DNA of 64,000 nucleotides from Mycobacterium sp. 852014-50255_SCH5639931 (GTDB lineage Bacteria; Actinomycetota; Actinomycetes; Mycobacteriales; Mycobacteriaceae). Of the stretch, positions 43,682 to 53,510 are shown piece by piece (positions within the stretch are counted from its first letter, which is position 1; each line of letters opens with the position of its first letter). The stretch is from contig NZ_LZSV01000021.1 in the NCBI RefSeq assembly GCF_001665605.1, forward strand, positions 62,001-126,000, in the 5' to 3' direction. The notes under the pieces are model-generated. The model worked only from the letters and a program-made list of their open reading frames with translations, was not told the DNA's origin and searched no databases. Made by a program: the position numbers and the translations under genes.

Positions 43682-44266
43682 ATGATCAAGCCGCACAACA
43701 CCAACACGGAATTCGAACTCGGCGGGATCAACCACGTCGCGCTGGTCTGCTCGGATATGGCTCGGACCGTGGACTTCTACACCAACATCCTCGGCATGCC
43801 GTTGATCAAGTCGCTCGACCTGCCCGGGGGTGCGGGCCAGCACTTCTTCTTCGACGCCGGCAACGGCGACTGCGTCGCATTCTTCTGGTTCGCCGATGCC
43901 CCCGACCGGGTGCCGGGCATCTCGTCGCCGGGCGCCATCCCCGGTATCGGCGACATCACCAGCGCGGTCAGCACCATGAACCATCTCGCATTCCACGTGC
44001 CGGCCGAAAAGTTCGACGCCTACCGCCAGCGGCTCAAGGACAAAGGGGTGCGCGTCGGCCCGGTGCTCAACCATGACGAGAGCCCGACGCAAGTGTCCGC
44101 GACGGTGCATCCGGGGGTGTACGTGCGGTCGTTCTACTTCCAGGACCCCGATGGCATCACCCTCGAATTCGCATGCTGGGTCAAAGAATTTGATGCCACC
44201 GATGCTCAGGCCGTGCCCAAGACCGCGGCGGACCGTCGACCTCCGGTGGTTGCCGGCCTGCCGTGA
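43682..44266 (+). CDS. glyoxalase/VOC superfamily protein (Rv0274 type)
   Basis: The ATG at 43682 has GGGGAG seven bases upstream, giving 194 residues as in Rv0274. The fold shows a VOC module: GGINHVALVCSDMARTVDFYTNILGMPLI at the start, MNHLAFHVPAEKFDAYRQRL in the middle and YFQDPDGITLEFACW at the end. His (in NHVAL and NHLAF) and Glu (in LEFA) are the usual metal ligands. The family includes glyoxalases, extradiol dioxygenases and resistance proteins. The next gene's GTG overlaps its stop (GTGA). Confidence 0.85.
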   Translation: MIKPHNTNTEFELGGINHVALVCSDMARTVDFYTNILGMPLIKSLDLPGGAGQHFFFDAGNGDCVAFFWFADAPDRVPGISSPGAIPGIGDITSAVSTMNHLAFHVPAEKFDAYRQRLKDKGVRVGPVLNHDESPTQVSATVHPGVYVRSFYFQDPDGITLEFACWVKEFDATDAQAVPKTAADRRPPVVAGLP

Positions 44267-44811
44267 CCGACGGCATTCTGTCCGACGCTCAGATCGCGGC
44301 GCTGACCCCCGGGGAGCGACGGCAGCTCATTTCCCGGCTCGAGCAGCCCGTGGGCGAATTGATCGACCCGGCGCTGCTGGCCAGGGTGCGGCGCATCCGG
44401 TTGAGTCTGATGGTCGGTGGCTCGATGGCAATGGTTCCCTGGCTGGGGTATCTCTCGGTCACGTTGCCGGAGAACTATGTTGCCCACAACTGGCCCGTGA
44501 CGTGGGTGGGCTTCGACATTCTCCTGGTCGGATTCATGCTGGCGACAGCGGTGCTCGGGTATCTGCGCCGCCAGCTGCTGGTGCCGGCCGCGTTCACCAC
44601 CGGCGTGTTGCTGATTTGCGACGCCTGGTTCGACCTGATGACGGCCGGCCCCAAGGATGTCTGGCTGTCGGTGATCACCGCGCTGCTGGTCGAGGTGCCG
44701 CTGGCAGTGTTCCTGATCTTCAGTGCGCAACGGCTGATACGGCTCACGATGATGCGGTTGTGGCTGCTGGACCCCGGGATGCGGCTGTGGCAGCTGCCGT
44801 TGTTTCCCTGA
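44263..44811 (+). CDS. four-helix membrane protein of unknown function
   Basis: The 182-residue product starts at a GTG overlapping the VOC gene stop by four bases, so translation is coupled. About 45 cytoplasmic residues are followed by four hydrophobic segments (near 48-68, 80-100, 106-124 and 138-156) and a basic, Leu/Met-rich tail ending LWQLPLFP. No catalytic motif is seen and I do not recognise the family. The link to the VOC gene suggests a shared, unknown role. Confidence 0.75.
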   Translation: MTDGILSDAQIAALTPGERRQLISRLEQPVGELIDPALLARVRRIRLSLMVGGSMAMVPWLGYLSVTLPENYVAHNWPVTWVGFDILLVGFMLATAVLGYLRRQLLVPAAFTTGVLLICDAWFDLMTAGPKDVWLSVITALLVEVPLAVFLIFSAQRLIRLTMMRLWLLDPGMRLWQLPLFP

Positions 44812-44902
44812 GGTGGCAGTGATTTGGGCTCGGCGCGCCAGTCTGAAGCGTCGGACCTGTGCTTCGGCCCGGCGAAGGTAAAGAAGATTACCGGACCTTG
44901 CC

Positions 44903-45913
44903 GTGCTGCCGTTGACCGATGGTGGCGCGGCGGTGAGCCTGGTGGTCACCCATTGCCTCACCGATGGCGTCGGGCTGTGCGAGGCGTTGGCCGACGCAGC
45001 ATGCCGCCGCGAAGACGCCATAGCCTGGCCCGCGGCGGCGTCACGGCGGCGGTGGCGGGCGTTGCGCGAGGACGCGCGCCAAACCGCGCGGGACACACCG
45101 AATGTGGGCCGGGCCCTCGTCGCGGGCGCACGCATGGCCCGGGCCGGCCGTGCAGTCGCCCCGTCGCCGGCCACCAAGCGCCCCGTTCCGCCCGCCGGAC
45201 CGGACGAACGCATCACGCTGCCCATGGCAACCGTCTTCATCGACGCCGCCGAGTGGGACGCGCGCGCAACCACCCTCGGCGGAACGAGCAACGCGCTGCT
45301 TGCCGGATTGGCGGCCCACCTCGCCCAGCGAGTGGGACGGGTCGCCGCGGACGGGACGGTCAACGTGGGGATGCTGGTCAACGAGCGCGCCCCCGGCGAC
45401 ACCCGCGCCAACGCGGTCGTCAACGTGGATATCACGGTCGACCCGGTGCCCGCGACCGGGGACCTGCGTGAAATCCGGGCGAGGATCAAGGAGGCGCTGT
45501 CCCGCCACCAGAATGAGCCCGACGGACGCTGGGCGTTGCTTCCGCTGGTCCCCCTGATTCCCAAACGCGTCATGCGGCGACTGATTGGCGTGGTCACCGG
45601 CAGCGCGATCACCGTCGTGTCGTCCAACCTCGGATCGGTGGACCCGGCCGTCAACCGCCCCGACGGCGCCGACGCCGATCGCTTCGCCATGAGGACTGTG
45701 TACCCGGGCGTGACCACCGCGACCATGTACCGCACCAACGGGGCGCTGGCGTTGTTGTCGGGCAGGGCGCACGGCCGGGTCTTCATCTCGTTCCTTGCCT
45801 ACGAGCTGGGCCGCCCGAATTCGAAAGCCGATTTAAAGCAACACGTCTCGGCCGCGCGGAGCGACTTCTCGCTCACCGCCACCATGGGCTGGTGCACCGC
45901 CTGCCCGGTGTGA
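44903..45913 (+). pseudogene. 5'-truncated copy of the WS/DGAT-like acyltransferase gene
   Basis: From 44903 the frame encodes 336 residues that align end to end with residue 113 onward of the intact gene at 47838-49178 (both have LPLTDGGAAVSLVVTHCLTDG, NERAPGDTRANAV, LVPLIPKRV and end TACPV). The first 112 codons are missing, and the GTG at 44903 corresponds to an internal Ala codon with no ribosome-binding site. Similarity to the intact copy starts abruptly near 44900. The remaining frame is intact and holds the HxxxD acyltransferase residues, so a shortened product cannot be excluded. A partial duplication or 5' deletion is the simplest reading. Confidence 0.75.
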
Positions 45914-46359
45914 CACGCCCGTGTCGGCAGCCGTCCGCCAGTTCGTCGACCGGAAATGGCACCAACCGGTCGTAAAGCTCATCCCGAGTTTCGACGGCCC
46001 GCATGCCCGTTCGGCAAACGGCTCAAATGCGCATCCGTCTCCTAATATTTTGTGCGTCGCGCGGACGACCGCTCCGGCAAACACGGCTGCGGCATCGTGA
46101 GTGAGGACGCGCGAAAGTGCGATCGATCACACGGTCATGCAATTGTTGCCTGCATCCCATTCGTGCGATACCGTCCACAGCGGCGACACAGGGGGTGCAT
46201 AGGGACGCCGCAAGTGGGGGTTCCGATATCGGGAAGCCCGTCGCAAGACTTCAGCCCAACGGGAATTTCGTGCTGCGCGAAAAGCCATGCGCGAGAACTC
46301 TTTCTGCCTCCCTGGCCGTGCAAGCTACTTCGGCATCGGAAGAACGAGGACTTAAGAAA
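45914..46359. promoter_or_regulatory. 446-base upstream region of the PapA-like gene with a CRP-like site
   Basis: No gene of its own is convincing; an open frame from 46117 runs into the PapA-like gene but its extra N-terminus looks non-coding. AGTGC-GATCGA-TCACA at 46116-46131 matches the CRP consensus TGTGA-N6-TCACA at 8 of 10 fixed positions, about 230 bases before the start. Confidence 0.4.
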
Positions 46360-47835
46360 ATGGTCTCGCTCGGCAACATCAACGAATGGCAACCGCCACA
46401 TGGCCCGGTGACCGTGTGGATGGCCGCACCCTCTGGACGTGAAGCGGCTCGAACCGCGCAACGAAGTGACTGTCCGCCGAGTTACCAGCAGGCCCAGCAT
46501 CTTTGGGCCGCCCACCATGGTAGGACCCTGAGCAGGGAGCTGCCCCGGCTGATGATCGTGGCGTGGGACATTCCCGGCGCGTGTGACATTCCGGCGATGA
46601 CGGCGGCGATCAACACGCATGTCCGCCGCCACGATACTTACCACAGTTGGTTCGAATTCGAGAACGGCGTCATCGTGCGTCGCGTGATCGACAACCCCGA
46701 TGCCGTCGAGCTCGCTCCGGTGCAATTCGGACGAATGGCCGCCGACCAAGTGCGTACACACGTCCTGACGACGACCCCGGGAACACTCGAATGGGGATGT
46801 TTCACATTCGGGATCATCCAGCACGCAGACTATTTCACGTTCTACGCGAGCGTCGACCATCTCCACATCGATGGCCTGTCGGCCGGGGTGATCTTCGTCG
46901 ACATCCACCTGGCGTATCAGGAGCTGGCGCAGGGGCACCACTCCGCGGCCCTGCCCGAGGTCGGCAGTTACCGGGACTACACCGCGCGACAGCGTGCGAA
47001 GACGGCGAGCTTGACCATGGCGTCTCCCGCGATCAAGCAATGGATCGCATTCGCCCACGACACCGATGGCGACTGGCCGAGTTTCCCTCTGCCCCTGGGT
47101 GATACGTGGGTCAGCAGCAAAGGCGACTTGTTGACCGTGCAGCTGCTGGACGCCGCCGGCACGGAGTCTTTTGACGCCATGTGCGGTGCGGCCGGGGCCC
47201 GGTTCATCGGGGGAGTGCTGGCCTGCACCGCATTGGCCGAGCACGAATTGACGGGCAGTGCGACTTACCATGGGTTCACGGCCAGGGACACCCGGACGGC
47301 GGGCATCGACACGATGACGGTGGGTTGGTTTGCCAGCCTGGTTCCGGTCGCGGTGCCTACCGCCGGGACCACGTTCCCCGAGGCGGCCCGGGCGGCGCAG
47401 AAGTCGTTCGACGCGGCCAAGGAACTCGCCGATGTGCCAATCGAGCGGGTCTTGGAGTTGGCGGCGACAGCAGACGGACTTGAGATCAAGCCTCCAACGC
47501 GGCTGCCGATGATGTTGTCATTCCTGGATTTTCGGAAGATACCGCTCGCCGGGCTCTGGACGGAGACGAATTTCGGTACTTATGGCGACAACCTGTCCGC
47601 CGGCGGCATCAATATGTGGATCAACCGGCAGGCGGCAAGTACCACAGTGACGATCTCGTTTCCGGACAACGCGGTGGCGCGCGAATCGGTGGACCGCTAC
47701 ATCGCGACATTGATCGACGTATTCGCACGCGTCGCCGCCAGCGCCTCGCGCGAGCCCGATGTTGTGGCAGGCCGGGGTAACCCGGATGCGGCGGACCCTC
47801 CTGTGGCAGAGGAAGACGACGACGAGGCGGCCTAG
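46360..47835 (+). CDS. PapA-like condensation-domain acyltransferase
   Basis: I place the start at the ATG at 46360 (GAGGA nine bases upstream), giving 491 residues and a PapA-like N-terminus (NEWQPPHGPVTVW, then PPSYQQAQHLWAA). The acyltransferase motif HxxxDG is present in ASVDHLHIDGLSAG, and the second conserved region reads GFTARDTRTAGIDTMTVGWFASLVP. PapA proteins move acyl chains from polyketide synthases or CoA onto sugars or diols of surface lipids. No polyketide synthase gene is adjacent. The intact WS/DGAT-like gene starts 2 bases after its stop, so the two acyltransferases form an operon. The C-terminus is acidic. Confidence 0.82.
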   Translation: MVSLGNINEWQPPHGPVTVWMAAPSGREAARTAQRSDCPPSYQQAQHLWAAHHGRTLSRELPRLMIVAWDIPGACDIPAMTAAINTHVRRHDTYHSWFEFENGVIVRRVIDNPDAVELAPVQFGRMAADQVRTHVLTTTPGTLEWGCFTFGIIQHADYFTFYASVDHLHIDGLSAGVIFVDIHLAYQELAQGHHSAALPEVGSYRDYTARQRAKTASLTMASPAIKQWIAFAHDTDGDWPSFPLPLGDTWVSSKGDLLTVQLLDAAGTESFDAMCGAAGARFIGGVLACTALAEHELTGSATYHGFTARDTRTAGIDTMTVGWFASLVPVAVPTAGTTFPEAARAAQKSFDAAKELADVPIERVLELAATADGLEIKPPTRLPMMLSFLDFRKIPLAGLWTETNFGTYGDNLSAGGINMWINRQAASTTVTISFPDNAVARESVDRYIATLIDVFARVAASASREPDVVAGRGNPDAADPPVAEEDDDEAA

Positions 47836-47837
47836 GA

Positions 47838-49178
47838 ATGAGCAACGTGCTGGATCTGGCCGACCAGGTCCTCTTCCTCGGCGAGCGGGCCACAGCCACC
47901 ACCAGTGTGGTGCAATGTATTTGGGTCTACGATCGCGCCGTCGACATCGACGGTCTGCAAGAGTTCCATGCCCATCTTGGGCGGGGGCGGTTGTGCCGCC
48001 GCATCGAGCGGTCCCCCTTGCCGTTCGGCCGGCATCGCTGGGTGGCGTCCACCGCTGAGTCGCAATTGGAGATCGTCGCGACGCCCCGGCCACGCGATGA
48101 GATCGACGCCTGGTGCGGCGAGCAAGCGAACGCGCGGCCCGATGCCGAGCACGGCCCCGGATGGCACCTAGCCGCGCTGCCGCTCACCGATGGCGGCGCG
48201 GCGGTGAGCTTGGTGGTCACCCATTGCCTCACCGACGGCCTCGGGCTGTGCGAGGCGTTGGCGGATGCGGCTTCAGGCCGTGACGACCCGATCGGCTGGC
48301 CGGCCGCGGTGTCGCGGCACCGCCGGGCGGCGCTGCGTGAAGACGCACGCCAAACCGTCCGCGACGCACCGGGTATGGGCCGCGCCGTCGTGGCGGCGGC
48401 ACGAATGGCCCGGCGCGGCCGGGGCGATACCGCCCCGCCACCCGAGAAGCGGCCATTCACCGGACCCGACGAACCCGTGGCTCTTCCGGCGACAACCGTC
48501 TTCATCGACGCCGGCGAATGGGACGCCCGCGCGAACGCCCTCGGGGGCACCGGCAGCGCGCTGCTCGTCGGCCTGGCGGCTCACGTCGCCCTTCGCGTGG
48601 GGCGCGTCGCCGCCGACGGCACGGTCGCCGTGGGGCTGCCGGTCAACGAGCGCGCCCCGGGCGATACCCGCGCCAACGCGGTCAGCAACGTCGACATCAC
48701 GGTCGACCCCGCGCCCGCAACGACGGACCTGAGTGAGATCCGCGCGGGGATCAAGCAAGCGCTAGCGCGTCATCAGGATGTGCCCGACGAACGGTGGGCA
48801 TTGCTGCCGCTGGTTCCCCTGATCCCGAAACGTGTCTTCCGGCGACTGATCAGCGTGGCCACCGGCGGTGGAACTGCTGTCGTGTCGTCCAATCTCGGTG
48901 CGGTCGACCCGGCCGCCAACCGGCCGGACGGAACGGACGCCGACTACTTCGCCATGAAGTCGCTGTACCCGGGCGTGACCGCCGCGACCATGCACCGCAC
49001 CAACGGAGTGTTGGCGTTGCTGTCGGGCAGGGTGCACGGACGGGTCTTCGTCTCGTTCCTTGCCTACGAGCCGGGCCGCCCCAACTCGGACGCCGAGTTA
49101 CGGCAACACGTTTCGAAGGCGGTGAGCGACTTCTCACTCACCGCCACGACTGGGTGGCACACCGCCTGCCCGGTGTGA
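47838..49178 (+). CDS. WS/DGAT-like acyltransferase
   Basis: The 446-residue product resembles wax ester synthase/diacylglycerol acyltransferases and condensation-type enzymes. It has an N-terminal LADQVLFLGERATATTSVVQ segment and the active-site region VTHCLTDGLG, where HxxxD is kept but the usual first His of HHxxxDG is Thr. The C-terminal PVNERAPGDTRANAVSN and VSSNLGAVDP blocks correspond to the conserved PLW and ND regions. It lies 2 bases after the PapA-like gene. Substrates are unknown; an acyl-CoA to alcohol transfer is expected. Confidence 0.75.
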   Translation: MSNVLDLADQVLFLGERATATTSVVQCIWVYDRAVDIDGLQEFHAHLGRGRLCRRIERSPLPFGRHRWVASTAESQLEIVATPRPRDEIDAWCGEQANARPDAEHGPGWHLAALPLTDGGAAVSLVVTHCLTDGLGLCEALADAASGRDDPIGWPAAVSRHRRAALREDARQTVRDAPGMGRAVVAAARMARRGRGDTAPPPEKRPFTGPDEPVALPATTVFIDAGEWDARANALGGTGSALLVGLAAHVALRVGRVAADGTVAVGLPVNERAPGDTRANAVSNVDITVDPAPATTDLSEIRAGIKQALARHQDVPDERWALLPLVPLIPKRVFRRLISVATGGGTAVVSSNLGAVDPAANRPDGTDADYFAMKSLYPGVTAATMHRTNGVLALLSGRVHGRVFVSFLAYEPGRPNSDAELRQHVSKAVSDFSLTATTGWHTACPV

Positions 49179-49187
49179 GACCACGCG

Positions 49188-49859
49188 TCATGATTCCGCC
49201 CGCGGCTCCGCCGCCGGCTCCGTGAGTCGGTACAGGTTGGGCTCGGCGAGCTCGTCGAGCAGTGCCGCCAGGTGATCGACGAGCTCGTCCGGCTCGAGTC
49301 GGACGTCGCCGGCGAGCCAGGCGCTGATGGTTTGCCCGACGCCACCGACCACGAAGTGCGCCGCGGCCTTGATGCGGTCGTTTGCGGGAACGCGCAGCGC
49401 GTCTCCAGCGTGCTGGCCGGACAGCATCGCGAACATTGCGCTGGATTCGGCGCGCTTGCGCACGATCACGGGATCGGCCAGCTGTGTGCTGAACAGCAGG
49501 CGACCGATGCGGGCGTCGTCGGCGATGGTGCGCACGATGTTGGTCATGCCCGCGCGGGTCTGCTCGGGCGGAGGCACCGCCGCCACCGCGGCCTGTGTGG
49601 TGGCGGCCAGTTGGGCGATCACCCAGTCGAACACGGAGGCGACGAATTCGTCCTTGTCGGCGAAACTTTCGTAGAAGTACCGCGCCGCCAGGCCGGCCTG
49701 GCGGCAGACGCCGCGGACGGTGACCGCGGAGATGCTCTGTTGCTCCGCGCCGAGTAGCTCCAGACCCGCGGACAGGAGCCGGTTGCGGCGCGTCGCCAGC
49801 CGCTGCGTGGCCTCGACGCCGCGATACGGCCGCGCGCTCGAGGTGTTCATGCGAACCAT
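49188..49859 (-). CDS. TetR family regulator (Rv0275c type)
   Basis: The product (about 223 residues from the ATG at 49857-49859) has a TetR helix-turn-helix at about residues 18-70 (RLATRRNRLLSAGLELLG, then TVRGVCRQAGLAARYFYESFADKDEFV) and a helical C-terminal domain. The stop codon lies 9 bases from the convergent WS/DGAT stop. It is divergent from the DUF2236 gene, and the same pair occurs as Rv0275c-Rv0276, so it probably controls that neighbour. The start could also be the ATG three codons further in. Confidence 0.83.
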   Translation of the reverse strand: MVRMNTSSARPYRGVEATQRLATRRNRLLSAGLELLGAEQQSISAVTVRGVCRQAGLAARYFYESFADKDEFVASVFDWVIAQLAATTQAAVAAVPPPEQTRAGMTNIVRTIADDARIGRLLFSTQLADPVIVRKRAESSAMFAMLSGQHAGDALRVPANDRIKAAAHFVVGGVGQTISAWLAGDVRLEPDELVDHLAALLDELAEPNLYRLTEPAAEPRAES

Positions 49860-49941
49860 CTTGACACCAACGCAACGCCGCGACAATATCAGGAAACAGG
49901 CGTTCGCACATTAACGTGCTCCGCCGCGGGAGGTTCTGACC

Positions 49942-50859
49942 ATGGCAATACACGAGGTTGTTCACGAACCGGCTCGACATGTTGAGCGCGGCGTCTCCGA
50001 CGAGCCGCGGCCATTGCCCGCACGGCGGCGTCGCCGCCGGCGGCCGCTCGGGATCGACGAGGGGTTGATGGGCGTCGCGCTCTTGGCCGGCCCGGCGAAC
50101 GTGATCATGCAGTTGGCGCGTCCCGGCGTCGGCTACGGCGTCATGGAGAGCCGCGTCGAAAGTGGCCGCGTCGACCTGCATCCGATAAAGCGTGCCCGCA
50201 CCACGTTCACCTACCTGGCGGTGGCGACCAACGGCAGCGAGGCCCAGAAGGAGGCCTTCCGCCGCGCGGTGAACCGGGCTCACGCGCAGGTCTACTCCAC
50301 CCCCGAAAGCCCGGTGCAGTACAACGCCTTCGACCCCGACCTGCAGCTGTGGGTGGGGGCCTGCCTGTACAAGGGCGGCGTCGACATCTACCGCATGTTC
50401 ATCGGCGAGCTGGACGGGGAGGAGGCCGACCGGCACTACCGCGAAGGCATGGCGCTGGCCACCACCCTGCAGGTGCCGCCCGAGATGTGGCCGCCGGACC
50501 GGGCGGCGTTCGACCGGTACTGGCAGGAGTCGCTGGCCAAGGTCCGCATCGACGACGCCGTCCGTGAGTATCTGTATCCGATCGCCGCGTCCCGTGTTCC
50601 GGGACTTGCCCTGCCCGGACCACTGCAGCGCCTCGCCGACAGGCTTCCGTTGTTGATCACCACGGGCTTTCTGCCGCAGCGGTTCCGCGACGAGATGCGG
50701 CTGCCCTGGGACGCCACCAGGCAACGCCGCTTCGACCGGCTCATCGCGACGTTGGCCGTGGTGAACCGGTGCTTGCCGCGCTTCGTACGGCGATTCCCCT
50801 TCAACATCCTGCTGGCCGATGTGGACCGCCGGATAAGGACCGGGCGCCCGTTGGTATAA
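49942..50859 (+). CDS. DUF2236 / MpaB-like oxygenase family protein (Rv0276 type)
   Basis: The 305-residue product belongs to the DUF2236 (ER-bound oxygenase MpaB/rubber oxygenase-like) family. Conserved parts visible are LLAGPANVIMQLARPGVGYGV, RARTTFTYLAVATNGSE, QLWVGACLYKGGVDIYRMF and YWQESLAKV. Some members bind haem and cleave prenyl chains with oxygen; others are unassigned. The N-terminus is rich in Arg. Size and position match Rv0276. It is divergent from the TetR gene. Confidence 0.8.
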   Translation: MAIHEVVHEPARHVERGVSDEPRPLPARRRRRRRPLGIDEGLMGVALLAGPANVIMQLARPGVGYGVMESRVESGRVDLHPIKRARTTFTYLAVATNGSEAQKEAFRRAVNRAHAQVYSTPESPVQYNAFDPDLQLWVGACLYKGGVDIYRMFIGELDGEEADRHYREGMALATTLQVPPEMWPPDRAAFDRYWQESLAKVRIDDAVREYLYPIAASRVPGLALPGPLQRLADRLPLLITTGFLPQRFRDEMRLPWDATRQRRFDRLIATLAVVNRCLPRFVRRFPFNILLADVDRRIRTGRPLV

Positions 50860-50882
50860 CAGGCGGCACATTCCGCTGAGTT

Positions 50883-50907
50883 GATAACGGAAATCATTTT
50901 CATTAAG
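50883..50907 (+). promoter_or_regulatory. Zur (FurB)-like box upstream of PPE3
   Basis: An odd palindrome centred on the C at 50895 reads GATAACGGAAAT, C, ATTTTCATTAAG, matching at 8 of 12 paired positions around an AAAT-C-ATTT core. Mycobacterial Zur boxes have this AT-rich GAAAATnATTTTC form, and PPE3 (Rv0280) is a known Zur-regulated gene in M. tuberculosis. It ends 40 bases before the PPE start. Confidence 0.65.
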
Positions 50908-50947
50908 CTCTCCTCTGCCTGGCAACCCTTCCAGCCCGAGGAGACCC

Positions 50948-52525
50948 ATGACGGCGCCGATCTGGATGGCCTCGCCACCGGAGGTGCACTCCGCGTTGCT
51001 CAGTAGCGGCCCCGGTCCGGCGTCGCTGCTCGCGGCGGCCGGGGCGTGGTCCGAACTGAGCACCGAATACGCCTCGGCCGCAGCGCAACTCAGCGGCGTC
51101 TTGGCCGCTGCGCAGGCGGGCTCGTGGGAGGGGCCGAGCGCGGAGTCGTATGTGGCCGCCCATGCGCCATACCTCGCGTGGCTGACGCAGGCCAGCGCGC
51201 AGAGCGCTACGGCGGCCGCTCAACACGAAACCGCCGCCGTCGCCTACACCGCGGCGCTGGCGGCCATGCCGACGCTGCCCGAACTCGCCGCCAACCATGC
51301 CGTGCACGGGGCGTTGGTGGCGACGAACTTCTTTGGCATCAACACGGTTCCGATCGCGCTCAACGAGGCGGATTACGCGCGGATGTGGGTGCAGGCGGCC
51401 GGCACCATGACCACCTACCAAGCGGTCTCCACCGCGGCGGTGGCGTCGACGCCGCAGACCGATCCCGCGCCGCAGATAGTGAAATCCGTTGCCCCGAACC
51501 ACGACTCGGGCGGCAGTATTCACGACCCCACGATCGACAACCCGCTCGACGAGTTCATCGCGAACATCCTGAGGAACCTCGGCATCAACTGGAATCCGGC
51601 CGAGGGCACCGTCAACGGGTTGCCCTACGACGCGTACACCAATGCGGGAGAACCGATCTTCTGGGTGGTTCGAGCCCTGGAACTGCTCGAGGATTTCCAG
51701 CAGTTCGGCTATTACCTGGTGCACAACCCCGCGCTGGCGTTCCAGTACATCGTTCAACTCATGCTGTTCGACTGGCCGACGCACATCCTCGAGATCTTCA
51801 CCAGCCAGCCGGAATTGCTGGCCCCCGCGGTGCTCCTGGCGGCCGCCCCGTTCGGCGCCGTGGGCGGCTTCGCGGGGTTGGCCGGCCTGGCCGGCATACC
51901 GCCGCAGCCCGCGGTCGTGCCGGCGCCCGTGGCGGCGCCCGCCCCACCACCGAGCCCGATGCCGGCCGTCGTGACGGCGGCGCCCACCGTCGCGCCGGCC
52001 GCGGCTCCCGCCTCGGCGCCGGCGACCGCGCCCGCTCCGACCGCGACCACCGTTGCCAGCCCCGCGCCGCCCACCCCGCCACCCCCGCATGCGGGTTTCG
52101 CGCCGCCTTATGTGGTCGCTCCGCCGGGCATCGGGTCCGGCGCGGGGATGGGTGTCGGGGCCAGCTCGAGCGCCAAAAGGAAAGCGCCGGAACCCGATAG
52201 CGCCGCCGCCGCCGCGGCCGCGGCGGCGCGGGGACAGGCCAGGGCGCGCCGGCGTAGGCGGGCGGTCCGGCACGACCACGGGGACGAATTCGCCGACATG
52301 AACGTCGACGTCGATCCGGATTGGGGCACTCCGGGGGACGAGGTGCCCTCGTTCGCCTCGGACCGCGGGGCCGGGAGGCTGGGGTTTGTCGGGACGGCGC
52401 ATCGGGAGGCGGCCGGCGATGCGGCGGGTTTGGCCACGCTTGCCGGTGACGAGTTCGGAAGCGGTCCAAGGGTTCCCATGATCCCGGGCACCTGGGAAGC
52501 CGACGCCGGCGGCGACACGCGGTAG
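50948..52525 (+). CDS. PPE3: PPE family protein, PPE-PPW subfamily (PPE3-like)
   Basis: The 525-residue protein has the PPE domain in residues 1-175 ([53 protein letters not shown]). A central region, a long Pro/Ala-rich low-complexity stretch (about 320-400), a basic segment and the C-terminal PPW signatures GFVGT and [10 protein letters not shown] follow. PPE proteins are secreted by type VII systems; this one sits beside the ESX-3 locus and its usual ortholog is Rv0280. No PE partner is adjacent. GAGGAG lies six bases before the ATG. The first 175 residues are very similar to the partial PPE at 63300. Confidence 0.92.
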   Translation: MTAPIWMASPPEVHSALLSSGPGPASLLAAAGAWSELSTEYASAAAQLSGVLAAAQAGSWEGPSAESYVAAHAPYLAWLTQASAQSATAAAQHETAAVAYTAALAAMPTLPELAANHAVHGALVATNFFGINTVPIALNEADYARMWVQAAGTMTTYQAVSTAAVASTPQTDPAPQIVKSVAPNHDSGGSIHDPTIDNPLDEFIANILRNLGINWNPAEGTVNGLPYDAYTNAGEPIFWVVRALELLEDFQQFGYYLVHNPALAFQYIVQLMLFDWPTHILEIFTSQPELLAPAVLLAAAPFGAVGGFAGLAGLAGIPPQPAVVPAPVAAPAPPPSPMPAVVTAAPTVAPAAAPASAPATAPAPTATTVASPAPPTPPPPHAGFAPPYVVAPPGIGSGAGMGVGASSSAKRKAPEPDSAAAAAAAAARGQARARRRRRAVRHDHGDEFADMNVDVDPDWGTPGDEVPSFASDRGAGRLGFVGTAHREAAGDAAGLATLAGDEFGSGPRVPMIPGTWEADAGGDTR

Positions 52526-52591
52526 CGCCGAACGCCCTACTGGCTGCGAACCGGTTGGGTGGTACCCGACGTTCGGCCTTCGAGGCGCGTC

Positions 52592-53140
52592 TCAGACCTT
52601 CGTTCCCTTCGGGGCACTGACTTCATAGCTGCCCGTGTCGTCGGTGAAGGTGACCAGGAACTGGTGGTTGAGGTGGTCGATGGTTGCCTGGCAGGTGAAG
52701 GTGCCACCCTTGGTAACGGTGGGGTTTTGTCCGTCGTTGCAGATGACGTCGCTGACGTTCTTGGCCCCGTAACCCGCGGGGTCGGACAGGACGTGCGCGA
52801 CGCCGGCCTGCACGGCGGTGACGTCGAGCTGCGTGGTGACGAAGAAGCCCGGCGCCCAGAATCCCGCGATGAGCGCGGCCACGGCGCCCACCATGATCGC
52901 TACGCCCAGGTAAAGCGGCCGACGTCTGCCACGTGGAGCGGGGGCCGCCGGCGCCCAGAAGCCCCCACCAGCGGGTCGTTGGTGATGCGGGTAGGGAAAT
53001 GGCCCGTGCTGGGTCCCTGTCGGGAACGGGTGCGGGCGGGGCAGAGGCTCGGTGGGCGGATCGTAGAAGCCGGGCGGGACCGGTGACATGCCTTGGCGCT
53101 GGGGGTATTGCCGTGGCGCCGGGGGCGGCTGTGGCTGCAT
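52592..53140 (-). CDS. DUF4333 single-pass membrane protein
   Basis: The 182-residue product starts at an ATG with GAGAGG seven bases upstream. It has a Pro/Gln/His-rich cytoplasmic part (1-72), one transmembrane helix (about 75-98) and an extracytoplasmic DUF4333 domain with two cysteines (VICNDGQN and FTCQATID). DUF4333 domains occur in many mycobacterial envelope and kinase-linked proteins; their ligands are unknown. It is divergent from the FHA/HTH gene, and a 24-bp palindrome lies 75 bases upstream. It faces PPE3 convergently. Confidence 0.8.
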   Translation of the reverse strand: MQPQPPPAPRQYPQRQGMSPVPPGFYDPPTEPLPRPHPFPTGTQHGPFPYPHHQRPAGGGFWAPAAPAPRGRRRPLYLGVAIMVGAVAALIAGFWAPGFFVTTQLDVTAVQAGVAHVLSDPAGYGAKNVSDVICNDGQNPTVTKGGTFTCQATIDHLNHQFLVTFTDDTGSYEVSAPKGTKV

Positions 53141-53510
53141 CGGATACCTCTCTCCGTAAGGCTTATGCGGCGTAGGCCGACTTCTGCTTGAACTGTAACC
53201 GAAGCGGTAGCGGAGCGCAACGGTTATAAACGGTGCGCCTGGGAGCCACGCCGCACGGCTGTGGGCGGCGTGAGACGAGCCGGCGGCGCAATGGGTTGGT
53301 CGTCCGAGGGCGTGGGGGTTCGACCGGAATGCCTCTTGAGCTGGGCAAAATTGCGCCGTCACACAGCCGTGGCGCTGCGAGAAGCCGCACCACCTAGATG
53401 GACCGCGGCATTTCTTCCAAGGGACTGCACGCAAAGCAGATGTAGCATCATCAGCAATGCATTGGGTCGTACCGCAGCAGCAGTGAGCCCACCGGAGCGA
53501 GGAGCGACAA
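53141..53510. other. 370-base divergent promoter region of the signalling island
   Basis: This gap separates the DUF4333 gene from the FHA/HTH gene. It holds the palindromic element at 53215-53238 and, just before it, TAACCG (53197-53202), an inverted copy of CGGTTA inside the element. No coding frame with a start signal is seen. Confidence 0.6.
53215..53238. promoter_or_regulatory. 24-bp palindromic element, copy 1
   Basis: The core is GCAACG, GTTATAAA, CGGTGC, flanked by GC on both sides, giving an imperfect palindrome centred near 53226.5. A near copy with 21 of 24 identical bases lies at 56021-56044. It ends 75 bases upstream of the DUF4333 ATG and 272 bases before the FHA/HTH start. Probably an operator of the island. 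Confidence 0.65.

Noticed and set aside
46117..46359. N-terminal extension of the PapA-like protein
   Set aside because: The family N-terminus begins near the ATG at 46360, which has its own ribosome-binding site; the extension looks non-coding.
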